Positions 16,206 to 25,560 are shown, counted from the stretch's first letter. The stretch: 35,521 nucleotides of DNA from Candidatus Abzuiibacterium crystallinum (GCA_002787155.1 PCVY01000049.1:1-35521); one strand, 5' to 3'. Made by a program: numbers and translations. The notes: generated by a model not told the origin, from the letters alone.

Positions 16206-17282
16206 TTAAGCCTCGACTAGGAGCTGTCTGGAGTTGTTATTATTGACTGCTAAACGTTTGAGCAGACTAAAGTCGCTCAAGTAACGACCGGTACCAAGCG
16301 CGACGGCCGTTAAAGGATCATCGGCCACATGCACCGGCAAACCAGTTTCTTCCGAAATCAAGCGATCCAACCCTTTCAAGAGAGCGCCGCCGCCGGCCAA
16401 AATAAGTCCCCTGTCGATTAAATCGGCGGAAAGTTCGGGCGGGGTTCTTTCAAGCGTAATGCGGATCGATTCCAGAATTGCCGAAACCGGTTCTGATAAA
16501 GCTTCGCGGATTTCTTCACTTGAAATCGTGATGGTTTTCGGCAGGCCAGCCAAAATGTCACGGCCTTTCACGTCCATCGTACTTTCTTCTTCTTGCGGAT
16601 AAACGGAACCGATGTTGATTTTAATTTCTTCGGCTGTTCTTTCACCGATCATCAAATTGTAAGTTCGTTTCAAATGCGACATGATGGCTTCATCAAATTC
16701 ATCACCGCCAATGCGAATGCTTTTTGAAAAAACAATGCCGGCGAGTGAAATCACGGCGATTTCGGTGGTGCCACCGCCGATATCCACAATCATGTTGCCG
16801 GAGGGCTCTTGAATCGGCAGACCCACACCGATGGCAGCTGCAATCGGTTCTTCTACTAAATAGACAGGACTACGCGCACCCGCTCTTTCGGCGGAATCTT
16901 TGACGGCCCTTTTTTCGACTTCGGTAATGCCGCTTGGAACGGCAATCACGACACGCGGATTCACAATTTGTTTGCGGCGGTAAATCTTGCGGATAAAGTA
17001 ACGCAGCATCGCTTCCGTGACGTCAAAATCGGCAATCACGCCGTCTTTCATGGGACGCGTCGCAATGATGTTGCCGGGGGTTCTGCCCAACATCCGTTTG
17101 GCTTCTTCGCCAACAGCTAAAATTTGGTGTGTGTATTTATCGATGGCAACAACGGAAGGTTCGCAAAGGACAACGCCTTGGCCTTTGACGTAAACAAGTG
17201 TAGTAGCGGTTCCTAAATCAATGCCGATGTCATTTGAGAAAACACCTAAAACACGATCAATAACTAACATATTTTCTGGCAC
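16206..17282 (-). CDS. mreB: actin-like rod-shape protein MreB
   Basis: Bacterial actin homologue that forms membrane-bound filaments guiding lateral wall synthesis; about 354-358 aa. The phosphate-1 loop is [33 protein letters not shown] is phosphate 2 and [11 protein letters not shown] the adenosine motif. The frame begins with a GTG at 17282; the ATG at 17270 ([14 protein letters not shown]) gives the more usual MreB N terminus, and neither has a strong Shine-Dalgarno. A near-consensus promoter lies about 50 bases upstream, so the mre operon has its own transcription start. Confidence 0.98.
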   Translation of the reverse strand: MPENMLVIDRVLGVFSNDIGIDLGTATTLVYVKGQGVVLCEPSVVAIDKYTHQILAVGEEAKRMLGRTPGNIIATRPMKDGVIADFDVTEAMLRYFIRKIYRRKQIVNPRVVIAVPSGITEVEKRAVKDSAERAGARSPVYLVEEPIAAAIGVGLPIQEPSGNMIVDIGGGTTEIAVISLAGIVFSKSIRIGGDEFDEAIMSHLKRTYNLMIGERTAEEIKINIGSVYPQEEESTMDVKGRDILAGLPKTITISSEEIREALSEPVSAILESIRITLERTPPELSADLIDRGLILAGGGALLKGLDRLISEETGLPVHVADDPLTAVALGTGRYLSDFSLLKRLAVNNNNSRQLLVEA

Positions 17283-17330
17283 CTGATGGAAGTAAAATGC
17301 GTAAGAAATTCATTGAAACAAGTACGCGGC

Positions 17331-17359
17331 AGTATAGCGAAAGCCCCCTACTGTGTCAA
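17331..17359 (-). promoter_or_regulatory. sigma-70 type promoter of the mre operon
   Basis: On the minus strand TTGACA (17359-17354), a 17-base spacer and TATACT (17336-17331). This is one mismatch from full consensus with ideal spacing. Transcription would start near 17324, giving a leader of about 40-55 bases before mreB. The remaining 17360-17433 up to the aroA stop holds no gene and no clear terminator hairpin. Confidence 0.85.
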
Positions 17360-17433
17360 GTGAAATACCCCTCCGGAAGGTCTTTTTGAACCTGTTCTAG
17401 TGCGGCCTGTCACGTGTGCCTGAAATCACCTAA

Positions 17434-18723
17434 TCAAACGCCGGTGAGACGCGTTAGGTCGTCAAAGAAAGCCGGATAGGACGTTTCGATCGAGCGCGTT
17501 TCGTCAATCCGAATGGGTACGCGTGACTTCAAACCTGCCACCGCGAAACTCATTACCACGCGATGATCATCATAACTTTTTATTTTTCCGCCCTGAAAAT
17601 CACTCACCCCTGTGATGACGCAGCCATCCGCCGTGGCAACAGCTTTGCCCCCAATCGCATTCAAACCTTCGACCATCGCATGAATCCGGTCTGTTTCTTT
17701 GACGCGCAGCTCAGCAGCATCACGCACGATGCTTTTCCCTTTTGCCAATGCACAAGCGATCATCAGGACGGGCAATTCATCAATCAATTTAGGAATCATT
17801 TCTTTTTCAATGACAACACTTTTCAGCTGCGCACCTCGTATACGCACATCCCCCGCCGGTTCTTCACCTTTGTGATGTTTGAATTGCCATTCAATGCCGG
17901 CGCCCATGAGACGCAAGATTTCGAGAACACCGATGCGCGTTTCATTGAGCCCGACTTCTTTCACCGTCAAATCAGAACCCGGCAGCAAGGCGGCCGCCGC
18001 AATTAAAAAAGCAGCGGATGAAATATCGCCGGGAATGGCGAAGTGAAGCGGTTTCAATTTTTCGGCAGGTTTTAAAACGATTTGTTTTGCCGTCACGCTG
18101 AGATGCGCACCCATCATCGTGAGCATGTGTTCGGTGTGATTACGCGACCGGGGTGATTCTTCAATCACGGTTTTCCCTTTTGCCTGCAAACCTGCCAACA
18201 AGATCGCGGATTTCACTTGCGCGCTTCTTTTTTCATTGATGAAATGAATCCCTTTTAAGGAAGCGCCTTTTATTTGAAGCGGCGCAAAATTGGCATCATC
18301 CGCACCGGAAATGAAAGCACCCATTTCCCGCAAGGGCTTGGTGAGGCGTCCCATCGGCCGTTTGGAAAGCGATGCATCCCCCGTCAAAGTAGCTTCAAAT
18401 AACTGCCCTGCCAATAAACCCAGTAAAAGCCGGATTCCGGTTCCCGAATTACCCATGTCCAGCGGGCAGGAAGGCTTCTTCAGGCCTTTGAAACCGACTC
18501 CTTCTATCCGTAAGTCATTGCCGTTCAACTGGATAGGGACACCCATTTGACGAAAAGCCTCTACGGTTCTCAAGCAATCATCGGAAGGAAGAAAATTCGA
18601 AAATTGACTTGTGCCGGAGGCAATCGCTCCCAGCATGACAGCGCGGTGTGAAATAGATTTATCTCCTGGCGGCAAATATTGACCTCGAAGCGACGAAACC
18701 GGTTTGGTTATCCAGGAAGGCAT
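17434..18723 (-). CDS. aroA: 3-phosphoshikimate 1-carboxyvinyltransferase (EPSP synthase)
   Basis: 429 aa; transfers enolpyruvyl from PEP to shikimate-3-phosphate in the chorismate pathway. Shows PPGDKSISHRAVMLGA near the N terminus, DMGNSGTGIRLLLGLLAGQ and GDASLSKRPMGRLTKPLREMGA, and the C-terminal RVKETDRI and DDHRVVMSFAVA. The NSGTGIRLL and SLSKRPM variants are closer to the class II (glyphosate-tolerant-like) enzymes than to the class I GNAGTAMRPL form; this is inferred from motifs only. The ATG at 18723 has AGGT five bases upstream; a GTG one codon earlier overlaps the neighbouring stop. Confidence 0.96.
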   Translation of the reverse strand: MPSWITKPVSSLRGQYLPPGDKSISHRAVMLGAIASGTSQFSNFLPSDDCLRTVEAFRQMGVPIQLNGNDLRIEGVGFKGLKKPSCPLDMGNSGTGIRLLLGLLAGQLFEATLTGDASLSKRPMGRLTKPLREMGAFISGADDANFAPLQIKGASLKGIHFINEKRSAQVKSAILLAGLQAKGKTVIEESPRSRNHTEHMLTMMGAHLSVTAKQIVLKPAEKLKPLHFAIPGDISSAAFLIAAAALLPGSDLTVKEVGLNETRIGVLEILRLMGAGIEWQFKHHKGEEPAGDVRIRGAQLKSVVIEKEMIPKLIDELPVLMIACALAKGKSIVRDAAELRVKETDRIHAMVEGLNAIGGKAVATADGCVITGVSDFQGGKIKSYDDHRVVMSFAVAGLKSRVPIRIDETRSIETSYPAFFDDLTRLTGV

Positions 18724-18725
18724 CA

Positions 18726-19001
18726 CTACCTGCGACGATTGATCCAGATTCGCAGGTTGTCTAATTCTTTGTCAATCGCGGCCTGCTGATCTGATATCTT
18801 TTTTTGGTTGGCGGCAAGAATCTTGGTTTGCTCTTCAACGGCGGCAAGACGCCTGTCCAGCAAAACGCCTGCATGAACTTCATTACCTTCATCCTCGGAG
18901 CGTACCCAAGGAATCACCAGGAAGAATCCCATGGTCAATATCGCAACCGTGCGAAAGATCCATGAGTGCACGCGAGTAGAGGCTAACGTCTGCTGACCCA
19001 T
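18726..19001 (-). CDS. small membrane-anchored coiled-coil protein (paralogue 1)
   Basis: 91 aa, no family recognised. One membrane helix (about residues 17-33, AILTMGFFLVIPWV), then a hydrophilic, probably coiled-coil region (47-85), ending LDNLRIWINRRR. The next gene upstream has the same plan and a similar end (IKGLKIWVSRR), so the two look like a tandem duplication. The start has AAAGG nine bases upstream and overlaps the neighbour by 19 bases. Its stop overlaps the aroA start region by a base, so it is probably co-transcribed with aroA. Confidence 0.65.
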   Translation of the reverse strand: MGQQTLASTRVHSWIFRTVAILTMGFFLVIPWVRSEDEGNEVHAGVLLDRRLAAVEEQTKILAANQKKISDQQAAIDKELDNLRIWINRRR

Positions 19002-19249
19002 ATTTTAAGACCTTTAATGGTTTCAATGGTATTAGCTTGTGCCGTCAGCATTTTTTCTTGTTCGGTCTGAGCATCTTTCATTTGTTTTTCGAGCGTCTCT
19101 AATCGGCTCATGAGCCGGCTCCGGGGCCCCGCCGTGTCCGCTTGAGAAAGCGGAGCGAAGACTAAGCTGATGCTCAAAAAAAGAATGCCAATGACACCTA
19201 AATAAAAACAGCAGGGTAAGTGTTTTTGTGATTTCTGTTTCTTTACCAT
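18983..19249 (-). CDS. small membrane-anchored coiled-coil protein (paralogue 2)
   Basis: 88 aa from the ATG at 19249, which has GGGAG ten bases upstream; an in-frame ATG at 19279 is less likely. Basic N terminus, membrane or signal helix (CCFYLGVIGILFLSISLVFA), then a heptad-like stretch RLMSRLETLEKQMKDAQTEQ and the ending IKGLKIWVSRR. The C-terminal I/L-x-x-L-R/K-I-W-I/V-x-R-R matches its downstream neighbour. Possibly a periplasmic coiled-coil tethered to the inner membrane. Function unknown. Confidence 0.62.
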   Translation of the reverse strand: MVKKQKSQKHLPCCFYLGVIGILFLSISLVFAPLSQADTAGPRSRLMSRLETLEKQMKDAQTEQEKMLTAQANTIETIKGLKIWVSRR

Positions 19250-19285
19250 TCGACACTGACTCCCGAGGCAATGGTGCAATCAAAC

Positions 19286-19441
19286 TCAAATTTCGATATA
19301 GTGTTGTAAATCCCAAGCCTGCAGCGCAATAATCGCAATGAGACCGATAATGATCAGGACCAAAACCAAGTTAAAAAACGTACTCCCGCGCTGAAGAGCG
19401 CTAGACGGTTGGCTTTTCTGAGGATGAAATGGATTTGTCAT
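19286..19441 (-). CDS. 51-aa single-pass membrane protein
   Basis: A short ORF: MTNPFHPQKSQPSSALQRG, then a strongly hydrophobic helix (about residues 22-41, FFNLVLVLIIIGLIAIIAL), ending QAWDLQHYIEI. It fills the gap between the coiled-coil gene and the small paralogue pair, with a 20-base gap to the former and 36 to the latter. The Shine-Dalgarno is only moderate (GAAG). Its clear membrane-helix composition in the same orientation as neighbours supports it; no family recognised. Confidence 0.5.
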   Translation of the reverse strand: MTNPFHPQKSQPSSALQRGSTFFNLVLVLIIIGLIAIIALQAWDLQHYIEI

Positions 19442-19461
19442 GCAAGTCTTCAAAACTTTCA

Positions 19462-20373
19462 TTACATGGTGGTAACTAAATTGCCTTCTTTCAGCAATGA
19501 CCTGTCCCCGAATTGTTCTACAATTTTAGCGGCTGCAAAATCATCATATAATTTTTCGACTTCCACATTTGCCACGCGTTCACCGGCGTTCAATACCTGG
19601 AACGAGTCCCCTGCTTGAATGCCTTGTTTGGAACCGACGTTAATCACCACAAAGTTAAATTTGCGGTTCACGAGCAGCACGCGTCCCGCTTGAATGGATT
19701 CGCTCGACGCCGCAGCTTCTTTCCCTGCCGCAGTTTCAGCCGCCGGCATGTCTGATGTGATGCTTTTCTTTTGTTCTTTTTTTTCTTTCTTAGACTCTTG
19801 TTTGGGAGCGGCAGCCGGATTTTCAAAAAGCGCTTCCACCGGTACACGTGACTCGGGGGAAGACGATGCCGGCGGAATGTAAGGTTCTGCCATGGTGGAG
19901 TAATCGGCACCCTCTACTTCAGTCCTCATCATCTGACCGGTTGCTTCTAAGTGTGCTTTTTTCATTTGTTCAAGCGCTCTTTCCAATCGGTCAAGGGTGC
20001 CTTCCAACTCACGGTTACGATCCTGCGAAAGCCGAATGGCCTGCTGCAGTTCTTTCAGTTCGGATTCCTTACTTTGAATCGTTTGATCTTTGCCCGTTAA
20101 CTGCTGGGTGAGCTGAGCATTCGTGGCTTGCAAAGCCTGGAGCGAAGCTTTGGTTTCGCTGAGTTCGCTATTCATGCTTTCGACTTTACGCTGCAGTTCA
20201 AGCTTCGTATTCTCGAGATCGTTGACCTGATCTTCTAATTCCATGCGGATTTTTTGCAGGGTAATGCGCTTTTCTTTTTCATTTTCACGCACCGTTGATA
20301 AATAGGCAGTCATCCCGGCCGCGATCAAACTGAGGATTAAAATTAAGAAGATGGCAAACTTAGTAAATTTCAT
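19462..20373 (-). CDS. membrane-anchored coiled-coil protein with C-terminal beta domain
   Basis: 303 aa, no named family. Membrane helix about 6-25, long heptad-rich coiled coil (about 30-145), a Pro/Ala/Lys/Glu linker (about 155-225) and a compact domain (about 228-300): GRVLLVNRKFNFVVINVGSKQGIQAGDSFQVLNAGERVANVEVEKL. The last part resembles small beta-barrel modules found in MreC-like and flagellar-accessory proteins. The overall plan (anchor, coiled coil, beta domain) parallels MreC encoded in the same neighbourhood. It has its own promoter-like sequence and a good Shine-Dalgarno (AGGAG, eight bases). Confidence 0.75.
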   Translation of the reverse strand: MKFTKFAIFLILILSLIAAGMTAYLSTVRENEKEKRITLQKIRMELEDQVNDLENTKLELQRKVESMNSELSETKASLQALQATNAQLTQQLTGKDQTIQSKESELKELQQAIRLSQDRNRELEGTLDRLERALEQMKKAHLEATGQMMRTEVEGADYSTMAEPYIPPASSSPESRVPVEALFENPAAAPKQESKKEKKEQKKSITSDMPAAETAAGKEAAASSESIQAGRVLLVNRKFNFVVINVGSKQGIQAGDSFQVLNAGERVANVEVEKLYDDFAAAKIVEQFGDRSLLKEGNLVTTM

Positions 20374-20397
20374 GCAATGACTCCTATTTAAAGGCGT

Positions 20398-20427
20398 ATC
20401 ATATCACAGACACTTTTTGAAAAGCAA
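20398..20427 (-). promoter_or_regulatory. candidate sigma-70 promoter for the coiled-coil gene
   Basis: On the minus strand TTGCTT (20427-20422), 18-base spacer, TATGAT (20403-20398). It lies 25 bases before the ATG at 20373, in the 71-base gap after nrdR. If used it would drive the coiled-coil, small membrane-protein and aroA genes. Confidence 0.55.
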
Positions 20428-20444
20428 GATGATAGATCGCTCGC

Positions 20445-20903
20445 CTATTCGGTTTTCTTCAACAGGAACTGCAATTCTTTCATAAATTGATTGATGTCTT
20501 TAAACTGCCGATAAACGGAAGCAAACCGCACGTAAGCGACTTGATCAATCCGGGCCAGCTGATTCATGACAAACTCGCCCAAGACAGACGACGGCGCTTC
20601 CCGTTCGTACTTCTCTTCCAGCATCTTTTCTAACTCAATCACAATTTCTTCCTGAATTTCAGCGGGCACAGGCCGTTTTTCAAAAGCACGGTGAAGACCG
20701 GCTAAAACTTTTTTGCGGTCATAGAGCTCACGGCGCTGGTCTTTTTTGATCACGAACAAGGGTGTTTCTTCGACACGCTCATAGGTGGTATAGCGGCGTT
20801 TGCACATCGTGCATTCACGCCGGCGCCGAATCACCATGCCTTCGTTGGAAGAACGCGAATCAATCACCTTGTCGTCATCATGTTTGCAATAAGGACAAAG
20901 CAC
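20445..20903 (-). CDS. nrdR: transcriptional repressor NrdR
   Basis: 152 aa, standard length. N-terminal zinc ribbon with C3-x2-C6 and C31-x2-C34 (CPYC, CTMC) and the family stretch [23 protein letters not shown]-cone domain about 48-138 ([21 protein letters not shown]). NrdR senses (d)ATP and represses ribonucleotide reductase genes, none of which is in the window. It starts with GTG at 20903, supported by GAGGTG six bases upstream. It follows glyA by 18 bases. Confidence 0.97.
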   Translation of the reverse strand: MLCPYCKHDDDKVIDSRSSNEGMVIRRRRECTMCKRRYTTYERVEETPLFVIKKDQRRELYDRKKVLAGLHRAFEKRPVPAEIQEEIVIELEKMLEEKYEREAPSSVLGEFVMNQLARIDQVAYVRFASVYRQFKDINQFMKELQFLLKKTE

Positions 20904-20921
20904 GTCACACCTCTTCTGCTT

Positions 20922-22193
20922 TTATTTGTCGTAAAGCGATGGATACAATGGAAAACGTTTTGTTAATTGAGCGACGCGGGTCCGGATAGCTTTTTTCACG
21001 CCTTCATCTTGCGCATGTTTGAGCGTCTCATGAATCATGCCTGCAATGTCCGCCATTTCAGCCTCACCCATTTGGCGTGTCGTGACAGCCGGCGTTCCCA
21101 AGCGAATCCCGGAGGTCTTAAAAGGGGACTCCTGATCAAAAGGAATCATGTTTTTATTCACCGTAATCTGAACTTCATCCAGCAAATGCTGAACGTCTTT
21201 ACCGGTGAAACCTTTCTGTTTGACATCCACCAGCATCAAATGATTGTCGGTACCGCCTGAGACAATACGAAAACCGTATTTCATGAGCTCAATCGCCAAT
21301 TTTTTGGCATTGACAACAATGTGCCGCTGATATTTTTTAAACTCTTCGCTCTGTGCTTCCTTGAGCGCCACGGCTTTCGCAGCAATCACATGCATCAGAG
21401 GCCCGCCTTGAACACCGGGAAAAACAGCGCTATCAATGGCTTTGGCATGTTCATTCCGGCATAAAATCAAACCTGCCCGCGGACCACGCAAGGTTTTATG
21501 CGTTGTGGTGGTAACCACGTCCGCATGCGGCACGGGACTGGGATGTTCACCGGCAGCCACCAAGCCGGCAAAATGTGCCATATCTACCATTAAATAGGCG
21601 CTCACTTTGTCCGCAATTTGGCGCCCTCGCTTAAAATCAATGATCCGGGGGTAGGCCGAAGCGCCCATTAAAATTAACTTGGGTTTATGTTTGAGCGCCA
21701 ACGCCTCCAGTTCATCATAATCAATGCATTCGTCTTTTTGACTCACGCCGTAAGGGATAATTTCATAATATTTACCCGAAAAATTCATCGGATGACCATG
21801 CGTCAAATGACCCCCGTGAGCCAAATTCATCGCCAATACTTTGTCGCCGGGTTTTAAAAGTGCCATAAAAACGGCAATGTTAGCACTTGTGCCCGAATGG
21901 GGCTGAACGTTGGCATGATCGGCACCGAAAAGCGTTTTGGCCCGGTCAATGGCGAGCTGCTCGCAGACATCCACGAATTCACACCCGCCGTACCAGCGTT
22001 TCGAAGGCAGCCCTTCGGCATATTTGTTGGTTAAAATGGACCCTTGCGCTTCCAAAACAGCGCGCGAGGTGAAATTTTCGCTGGCAATCAATTCGATGTT
22101 GTCGTTCTGGCGTTTCCACTCCTGCCGAATCGCTTCATAGATTTGCGGATCCGTTTCTTTGAGCGTACTCATCATTTGTTGCTCAGTCATCAT
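20922..22193 (-). CDS. glyA: serine hydroxymethyltransferase
   Basis: 423 aa PLP enzyme converting serine and tetrahydrofolate to glycine and 5,10-methylene-THF. Shows [14 protein letters not shown] (33-46), [25 protein letters not shown], the PLP lysine in [13 protein letters not shown] (K233) and a C-terminal [12 protein letters not shown]. Both glycine and one-carbon units feed the purine pathway encoded next door. The ATG at 22193 has AAGGA about eight bases upstream. Gene order rpiB-glyA matches Bacillus. Confidence 0.98.
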   Translation of the reverse strand: MMTEQQMMSTLKETDPQIYEAIRQEWKRQNDNIELIASENFTSRAVLEAQGSILTNKYAEGLPSKRWYGGCEFVDVCEQLAIDRAKTLFGADHANVQPHSGTSANIAVFMALLKPGDKVLAMNLAHGGHLTHGHPMNFSGKYYEIIPYGVSQKDECIDYDELEALALKHKPKLILMGASAYPRIIDFKRGRQIADKVSAYLMVDMAHFAGLVAAGEHPSPVPHADVVTTTTHKTLRGPRAGLILCRNEHAKAIDSAVFPGVQGGPLMHVIAAKAVALKEAQSEEFKKYQRHIVVNAKKLAIELMKYGFRIVSGGTDNHLMLVDVKQKGFTGKDVQHLLDEVQITVNKNMIPFDQESPFKTSGIRLGTPAVTTRQMGEAEMADIAGMIHETLKHAQDEGVKKAIRTRVAQLTKRFPLYPSLYDK

Positions 22194-22221
22194 GCTTCAT
22201 CCTTTCTTCGCACAATATCAT

Positions 22222-22674
22222 TTATGGTTGACTTTCAAGATCAGAAATTTTTTGAACCCGCCTGGCATGGCGTCCACCCTCAAATTCGGCGCTCAGCCAC
22301 TTAAAACAAATCGCATTGGCCAAATCAGTTGGTATTTGATCAGCTGAAAGCGCCAGCACATTGGCATCGTTATGACGCCTCGACATCTCGGCGCTCTCGA
22401 CCGAATGGCACAAAGCCGCGCGAACCCCTTTGATTTTATTGGCTGCCATGGACATCCCAACCCCGCTGCCGCAAATCACAATCGCCCGCTCGCATTCGCC
22501 AAGGGAGACAAGCTTTGCCGCTGCTGCTCCAAAATCCGGATAGTCGCATGACTCTTCCGTCGATGTCCCGACATCTTTCATTTGATAACCTTGCTGTTTT
22601 AGACTTTCAATCAAAGCTTTCTTAAGCTGAATGCCGCGGTGATCAGAACCAATGGCAATGGAACGAACTTTCAC
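22222..22674 (-). CDS. rpiB: ribose 5-phosphate isomerase B
   Basis: 150 aa. IAIGSDHRGIQLKKAL at the N terminus, VGTSTEESCDYPDF, the catalytic-cysteine loop VICGSGVGMSMAANK and RRHNDANVLAL are RpiB/LacAB signatures. It interconverts ribulose-5-P and ribose-5-P, the precursor of PRPP used by PurF. An in-frame ATG exists at 22692, but the GTG at 22674 overlaps the upstream stop (GTGA) and has GGGAGG about nine bases upstream, so GTG is preferred. Confidence 0.95.
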   Translation of the reverse strand: MKVRSIAIGSDHRGIQLKKALIESLKQQGYQMKDVGTSTEESCDYPDFGAAAAKLVSLGECERAIVICGSGVGMSMAANKIKGVRAALCHSVESAEMSRRHNDANVLALSADQIPTDLANAICFKWLSAEFEGGRHARRVQKISDLESQP

Positions 22675-23726
22675 TTGATGATTTCCTCCCATAACTGCAT
22701 GAGTTTATGTTTAATATCTTGGTAGCTGCGCTGGTAAGCTTCAATGCTCAAGCCGATCGGATCATTCACATCCAGCATCACAATCTTGCTTTCCGCCGGC
22801 GGACACAAAGAAGCAATGTATTGTTTGTGCTGAGGCGTCATGACAAACACCAGATCTGATTCAAGCACTTCTTCGCGCCGGCAAAGCTGGCTGCGAAACC
22901 CGCCAAAAGGCACTTCGTCATTTTTAAGGACCAGTTCGACTTCCATGGTCACGGATCCGCCGTCACGCGCCATGATCCCGCAGGAACTCACGTCAAACTG
23001 TTCTTCTAACCCTTTTTTCTTAAATTCATGTCTTAACCATGCTTCCGCCATGGGTGATCGGCACGTATTCCCCGTGCAGGCAAATAAGATCTTTTTCCTG
23101 GGAAAGCGGCCTTCTGATACGCGCTGAACGGCTTTTTCAACATCTCCCGCCATCGCACCACGCCTCAAGATTTGAGGCGGCATGGCCGTCAGATCCACTA
23201 CCGTGGAGTCTTCGGCGTAATCGCAAGGTCCCCCGTCTAAAATCACGTCCAATTGACCGTTGAACGCCTTCATCACGTCCTTGGCGTTCTTAGGAGACGC
23301 TTCACCCGACAAATTAGCGCTCGTCGCCACAAACAGTTCGCCGCAATGATGAATCAGGAGTGAGGCAATTTCATTTTTCGGATAACGAATACCGATTTTC
23401 TCTTCTTTTTCATTCCAAACAATCAACGTCACGGGTCCGGGCCAAAACTGTTTACGAAAAAACCGGAACACACTTGAGGTTCTCACGCCAAGCTTTTCGA
23501 CCGCACCCAGCCCGTCTATGTGATAAGAAAGTTGTTTAGCGGATTCTCTTTTTTTCAAAGCATAAATTCGCTTCAAAGCTTCCTGTTGGGTCACACAAGT
23601 CCCGATGCCATAAACGGTTTCTGTGGGAAAGGCTACAATTTTTCCGCTTAAGACCGACAAGGCGACCCGGCGCAAAGTTTCGGTGTCAGGACGGCGCGGA
23701 TTAAGTTTAATGACTTCCGTTTGCAT
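22671..23726 (-). CDS. Sua5/TsaC threonylcarbamoyl-AMP synthase fused to a YwlE-like phosphatase
   Basis: 351 aa two-domain fusion. Residues 1-200 are Sua5/YrdC (IVAFPTETVYGIG 30-42, FWPGPVTLI 94-102, ATSANLSGEASP 134-145, STVVDL), making threonylcarbamoyl-AMP for tRNA t6A37. Residues 211-351 are a low-molecular-weight phosphatase: catalytic loop C217-TGNTCR-S224 and the general-acid region NDPIG (D322). Thr221 corresponds to Thr11 of Bacillus YwlE, the residue tied to phospho-arginine specificity, where tyrosine phosphatases carry Ile. In Bacillus these are separate genes, ywlC and ywlE, followed by ywlF (rpiB) and glyA, the same order as here. Confidence 0.93.
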   Translation of the reverse strand: MQTEVIKLNPRRPDTETLRRVALSVLSGKIVAFPTETVYGIGTCVTQQEALKRIYALKKRESAKQLSYHIDGLGAVEKLGVRTSSVFRFFRKQFWPGPVTLIVWNEKEEKIGIRYPKNEIASLLIHHCGELFVATSANLSGEASPKNAKDVMKAFNGQLDVILDGGPCDYAEDSTVVDLTAMPPQILRRGAMAGDVEKAVQRVSEGRFPRKKILFACTGNTCRSPMAEAWLRHEFKKKGLEEQFDVSSCGIMARDGGSVTMEVELVLKNDEVPFGGFRSQLCRREEVLESDLVFVMTPQHKQYIASLCPPAESKIVMLDVNDPIGLSIEAYQRSYQDIKHKLMQLWEEIIK

Positions 23727-23737
23727 CGTTCCCGTGG

Positions 23738-24250
23738 CTATGCTTTCTTTGATTTTAATTTAGCCGCCAGTTTCTCGTTCTTGGCTTGAACACTTTTAGC
23801 TAAATCGGTTTTATGCTGTGCCATTTTTTTCTGAAGCTTAGTATCACTTAAAGCCAGGATTTGAGCCGCTAAAATACCGGCATTGGCTGCCCCGCCTTTG
23901 CTGGCGGCAACGGTAGCGACCGGAATGCCGCTCGGCATCTGGACCGTCGCAAGCAAAGAATCGAGCCCGCCCATCATGGCTGTCGGAATCGGAACACCGA
24001 TCACGGGTCTTGTGGTGTGTGCGGCGATAACGCCTGCCAAATGGGCTGCACCACCTGCTCCTGCAATATAAACTTTGACCCCTTTTTTCTCCGTGTTCTC
24101 GACGTAACGAATGAGGTCAGCCGGACTCCGGTGTGCGGAAAGCACTTTCATCTCGTAGGAAATGCCGAATTTCTCCAAAGCGCCGGCAGCTTCCTGCATG
24201 ATATCTAAATCGGAATCGCTTCCCATTAAAATAGCAACCGTCATACTCAT
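23738..24250 (-). CDS. purE: N5-carboxyaminoimidazole ribonucleotide mutase PurE (class I-like)
   Basis: 170 aa. [47 protein letters not shown] and [22 protein letters not shown] are the PurE landmarks; the GSDSD form is that of class I, which needs PurK to supply N5-CAIR. No purK is in this window. A Lys/Ala-rich tail (about 145-170) follows the fold. AAGGAG sits seven bases before the ATG. It lies between purD and the Sua5 fusion, ending the purine gene run. Confidence 0.96.
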   Translation of the reverse strand: MSMTVAILMGSDSDLDIMQEAAGALEKFGISYEMKVLSAHRSPADLIRYVENTEKKGVKVYIAGAGGAAHLAGVIAAHTTRPVIGVPIPTAMMGGLDSLLATVQMPSGIPVATVAASKGGAANAGILAAQILALSDTKLQKKMAQHKTDLAKSVQAKNEKLAAKLKSKKA

Positions 24251-24264
24251 TGCTCACTCCTTTT

Positions 24265-25560
24265 TTATGAGTTCTTCATTGATACGTCGCTTTGAAGTGC
24301 CCGATGGGCAATGTCACCGCGATAAAAAGCACCTTTGAATGAAATTTTTTGCACGGCCTGATAAGCCGCATCCCGCGCTGCTTTCAATGTCTCACCCAAA
24401 GCAGAAACCGCTAACACACGTCCGCCGCTTGTCACGATTTGACCGTTTTCAAGGGACGCCGTTCCGGCGTGAAACACCACCACATCACTGGCTTGTGCAG
24501 CTTCTTCCAAACCATTAACGGGAAATCCTTTTTGATAAGAACCCGGATAACCACCCGAGGCCATGACGACCGTCACACAAGGACGTTCATCCCACTCAAG
24601 GGATTGCGTCGTGAGTTTCCCTTTTGCAATTTGATGTAAAATATCCAAAAGATCCGTTTTCAGGCGCGGCAAAACAGCCTGAGTTTCCGGATCGCCAAAC
24701 CGGACGTTATATTCCAAGACATGCGGGCCTTTGTCCGTGAGCATTAACCCCACATATAAAATACCGCGGTAGACAATTCCCTTTTCGGCCAGCTTCTTAA
24801 TAATAGACTCACCCGTGCTCTTCACAATCTCCTCTAAGTTTTGATCATTCACCAAAGGACAGGGTGAATAAGCGCCCATCCCGCCCGTGTTGGGACCGCG
24901 GTCATTGTCGTTGGCGCGTTTATGATCCTGCGAACTCGCGAGCGGCAGTACCGATTCACCGTCCGTTAGAATCAAAACAGAAAGTTCAGACCCTTCCAAA
25001 TGTTTTTCAATCACCACACGTCTCCCCGCCTCGCCAAACGCCTGCTCCGAAATCATTTGGTTGACGGCTTGAATGCCTTCTTCGACCGATGCCGCTAAGA
25101 CAACTCCCTTACCGGCTGCTAACCCATCGGCTTTGATCACAATGGGCGGTTCCTGCTCGATGATGTAAGTCTTGGCTTCATTGACGTCCGTAAAGATTTT
25201 AAAACCGGCCGTCGGCACTTTGGCTTCGGCCATGAGTTCTTTGGCAAAAATTTTACTGCCTTCCATTTGAGCGGCTTTTTGATTAGGGCCAAAAATAGCC
25301 AGTCCGGCAGCTTCAAACTGGTCCACAATACCGGCCACAAGCGGTGCTTCAGGACCCACGATAGTGAGATCAATTTCATTTTCTTTGGCAAACGCCAGCA
25401 AACCACTGATGTCATCGGCTTTGATGTTGACGCATTCTCCCAGTTTCGCAATCCCGGCATTCCCCGGTGCGACAAATAATTTGGTTAATTGAGGACTTTG
25501 TGCTATTTTCCACGCCAACGCATGTTCCCGGCCGCCGCTGCCGACAATTAAAACTTTCAT
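24265..25560 (-). CDS. purD: phosphoribosylamine-glycine ligase
   Basis: 431 aa ATP-grasp enzyme that joins glycine to phosphoribosylamine, step 2 of IMP synthesis. Shows KVLIVGSGGREHALAWK at the start, GPEAPLVAGIVDQFEAAGL, KADGLAAGKGVV, SQDHKRANDNDRGPNTGGMGAYSP and NVRFGDPETQAVLPRL. Length and motifs are standard. The ATG overlaps the purM stop (ATGA). Glycine could come from GlyA encoded downstream in the same direction. Confidence 0.98.
   Translation of the reverse strand: MKVLIVGSGGREHALAWKIAQSPQLTKLFVAPGNAGIAKLGECVNIKADDISGLLAFAKENEIDLTIVGPEAPLVAGIVDQFEAAGLAIFGPNQKAAQMEGSKIFAKELMAEAKVPTAGFKIFTDVNEAKTYIIEQEPPIVIKADGLAAGKGVVLAASVEEGIQAVNQMISEQAFGEAGRRVVIEKHLEGSELSVLILTDGESVLPLASSQDHKRANDNDRGPNTGGMGAYSPCPLVNDQNLEEIVKSTGESIIKKLAEKGIVYRGILYVGLMLTDKGPHVLEYNVRFGDPETQAVLPRLKTDLLDILHQIAKGKLTTQSLEWDERPCVTVVMASGGYPGSYQKGFPVNGLEEAAQASDVVVFHAGTASLENGQIVTSGGRVLAVSALGETLKAARDAAYQAVQKISFKGAFYRGDIAHRALQSDVSMKNS

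Noticed and set aside
17563..18006. 147-codon plus-strand frame opposite aroA
   Set aside because: Antisense shadow of a conserved gene; no family features.
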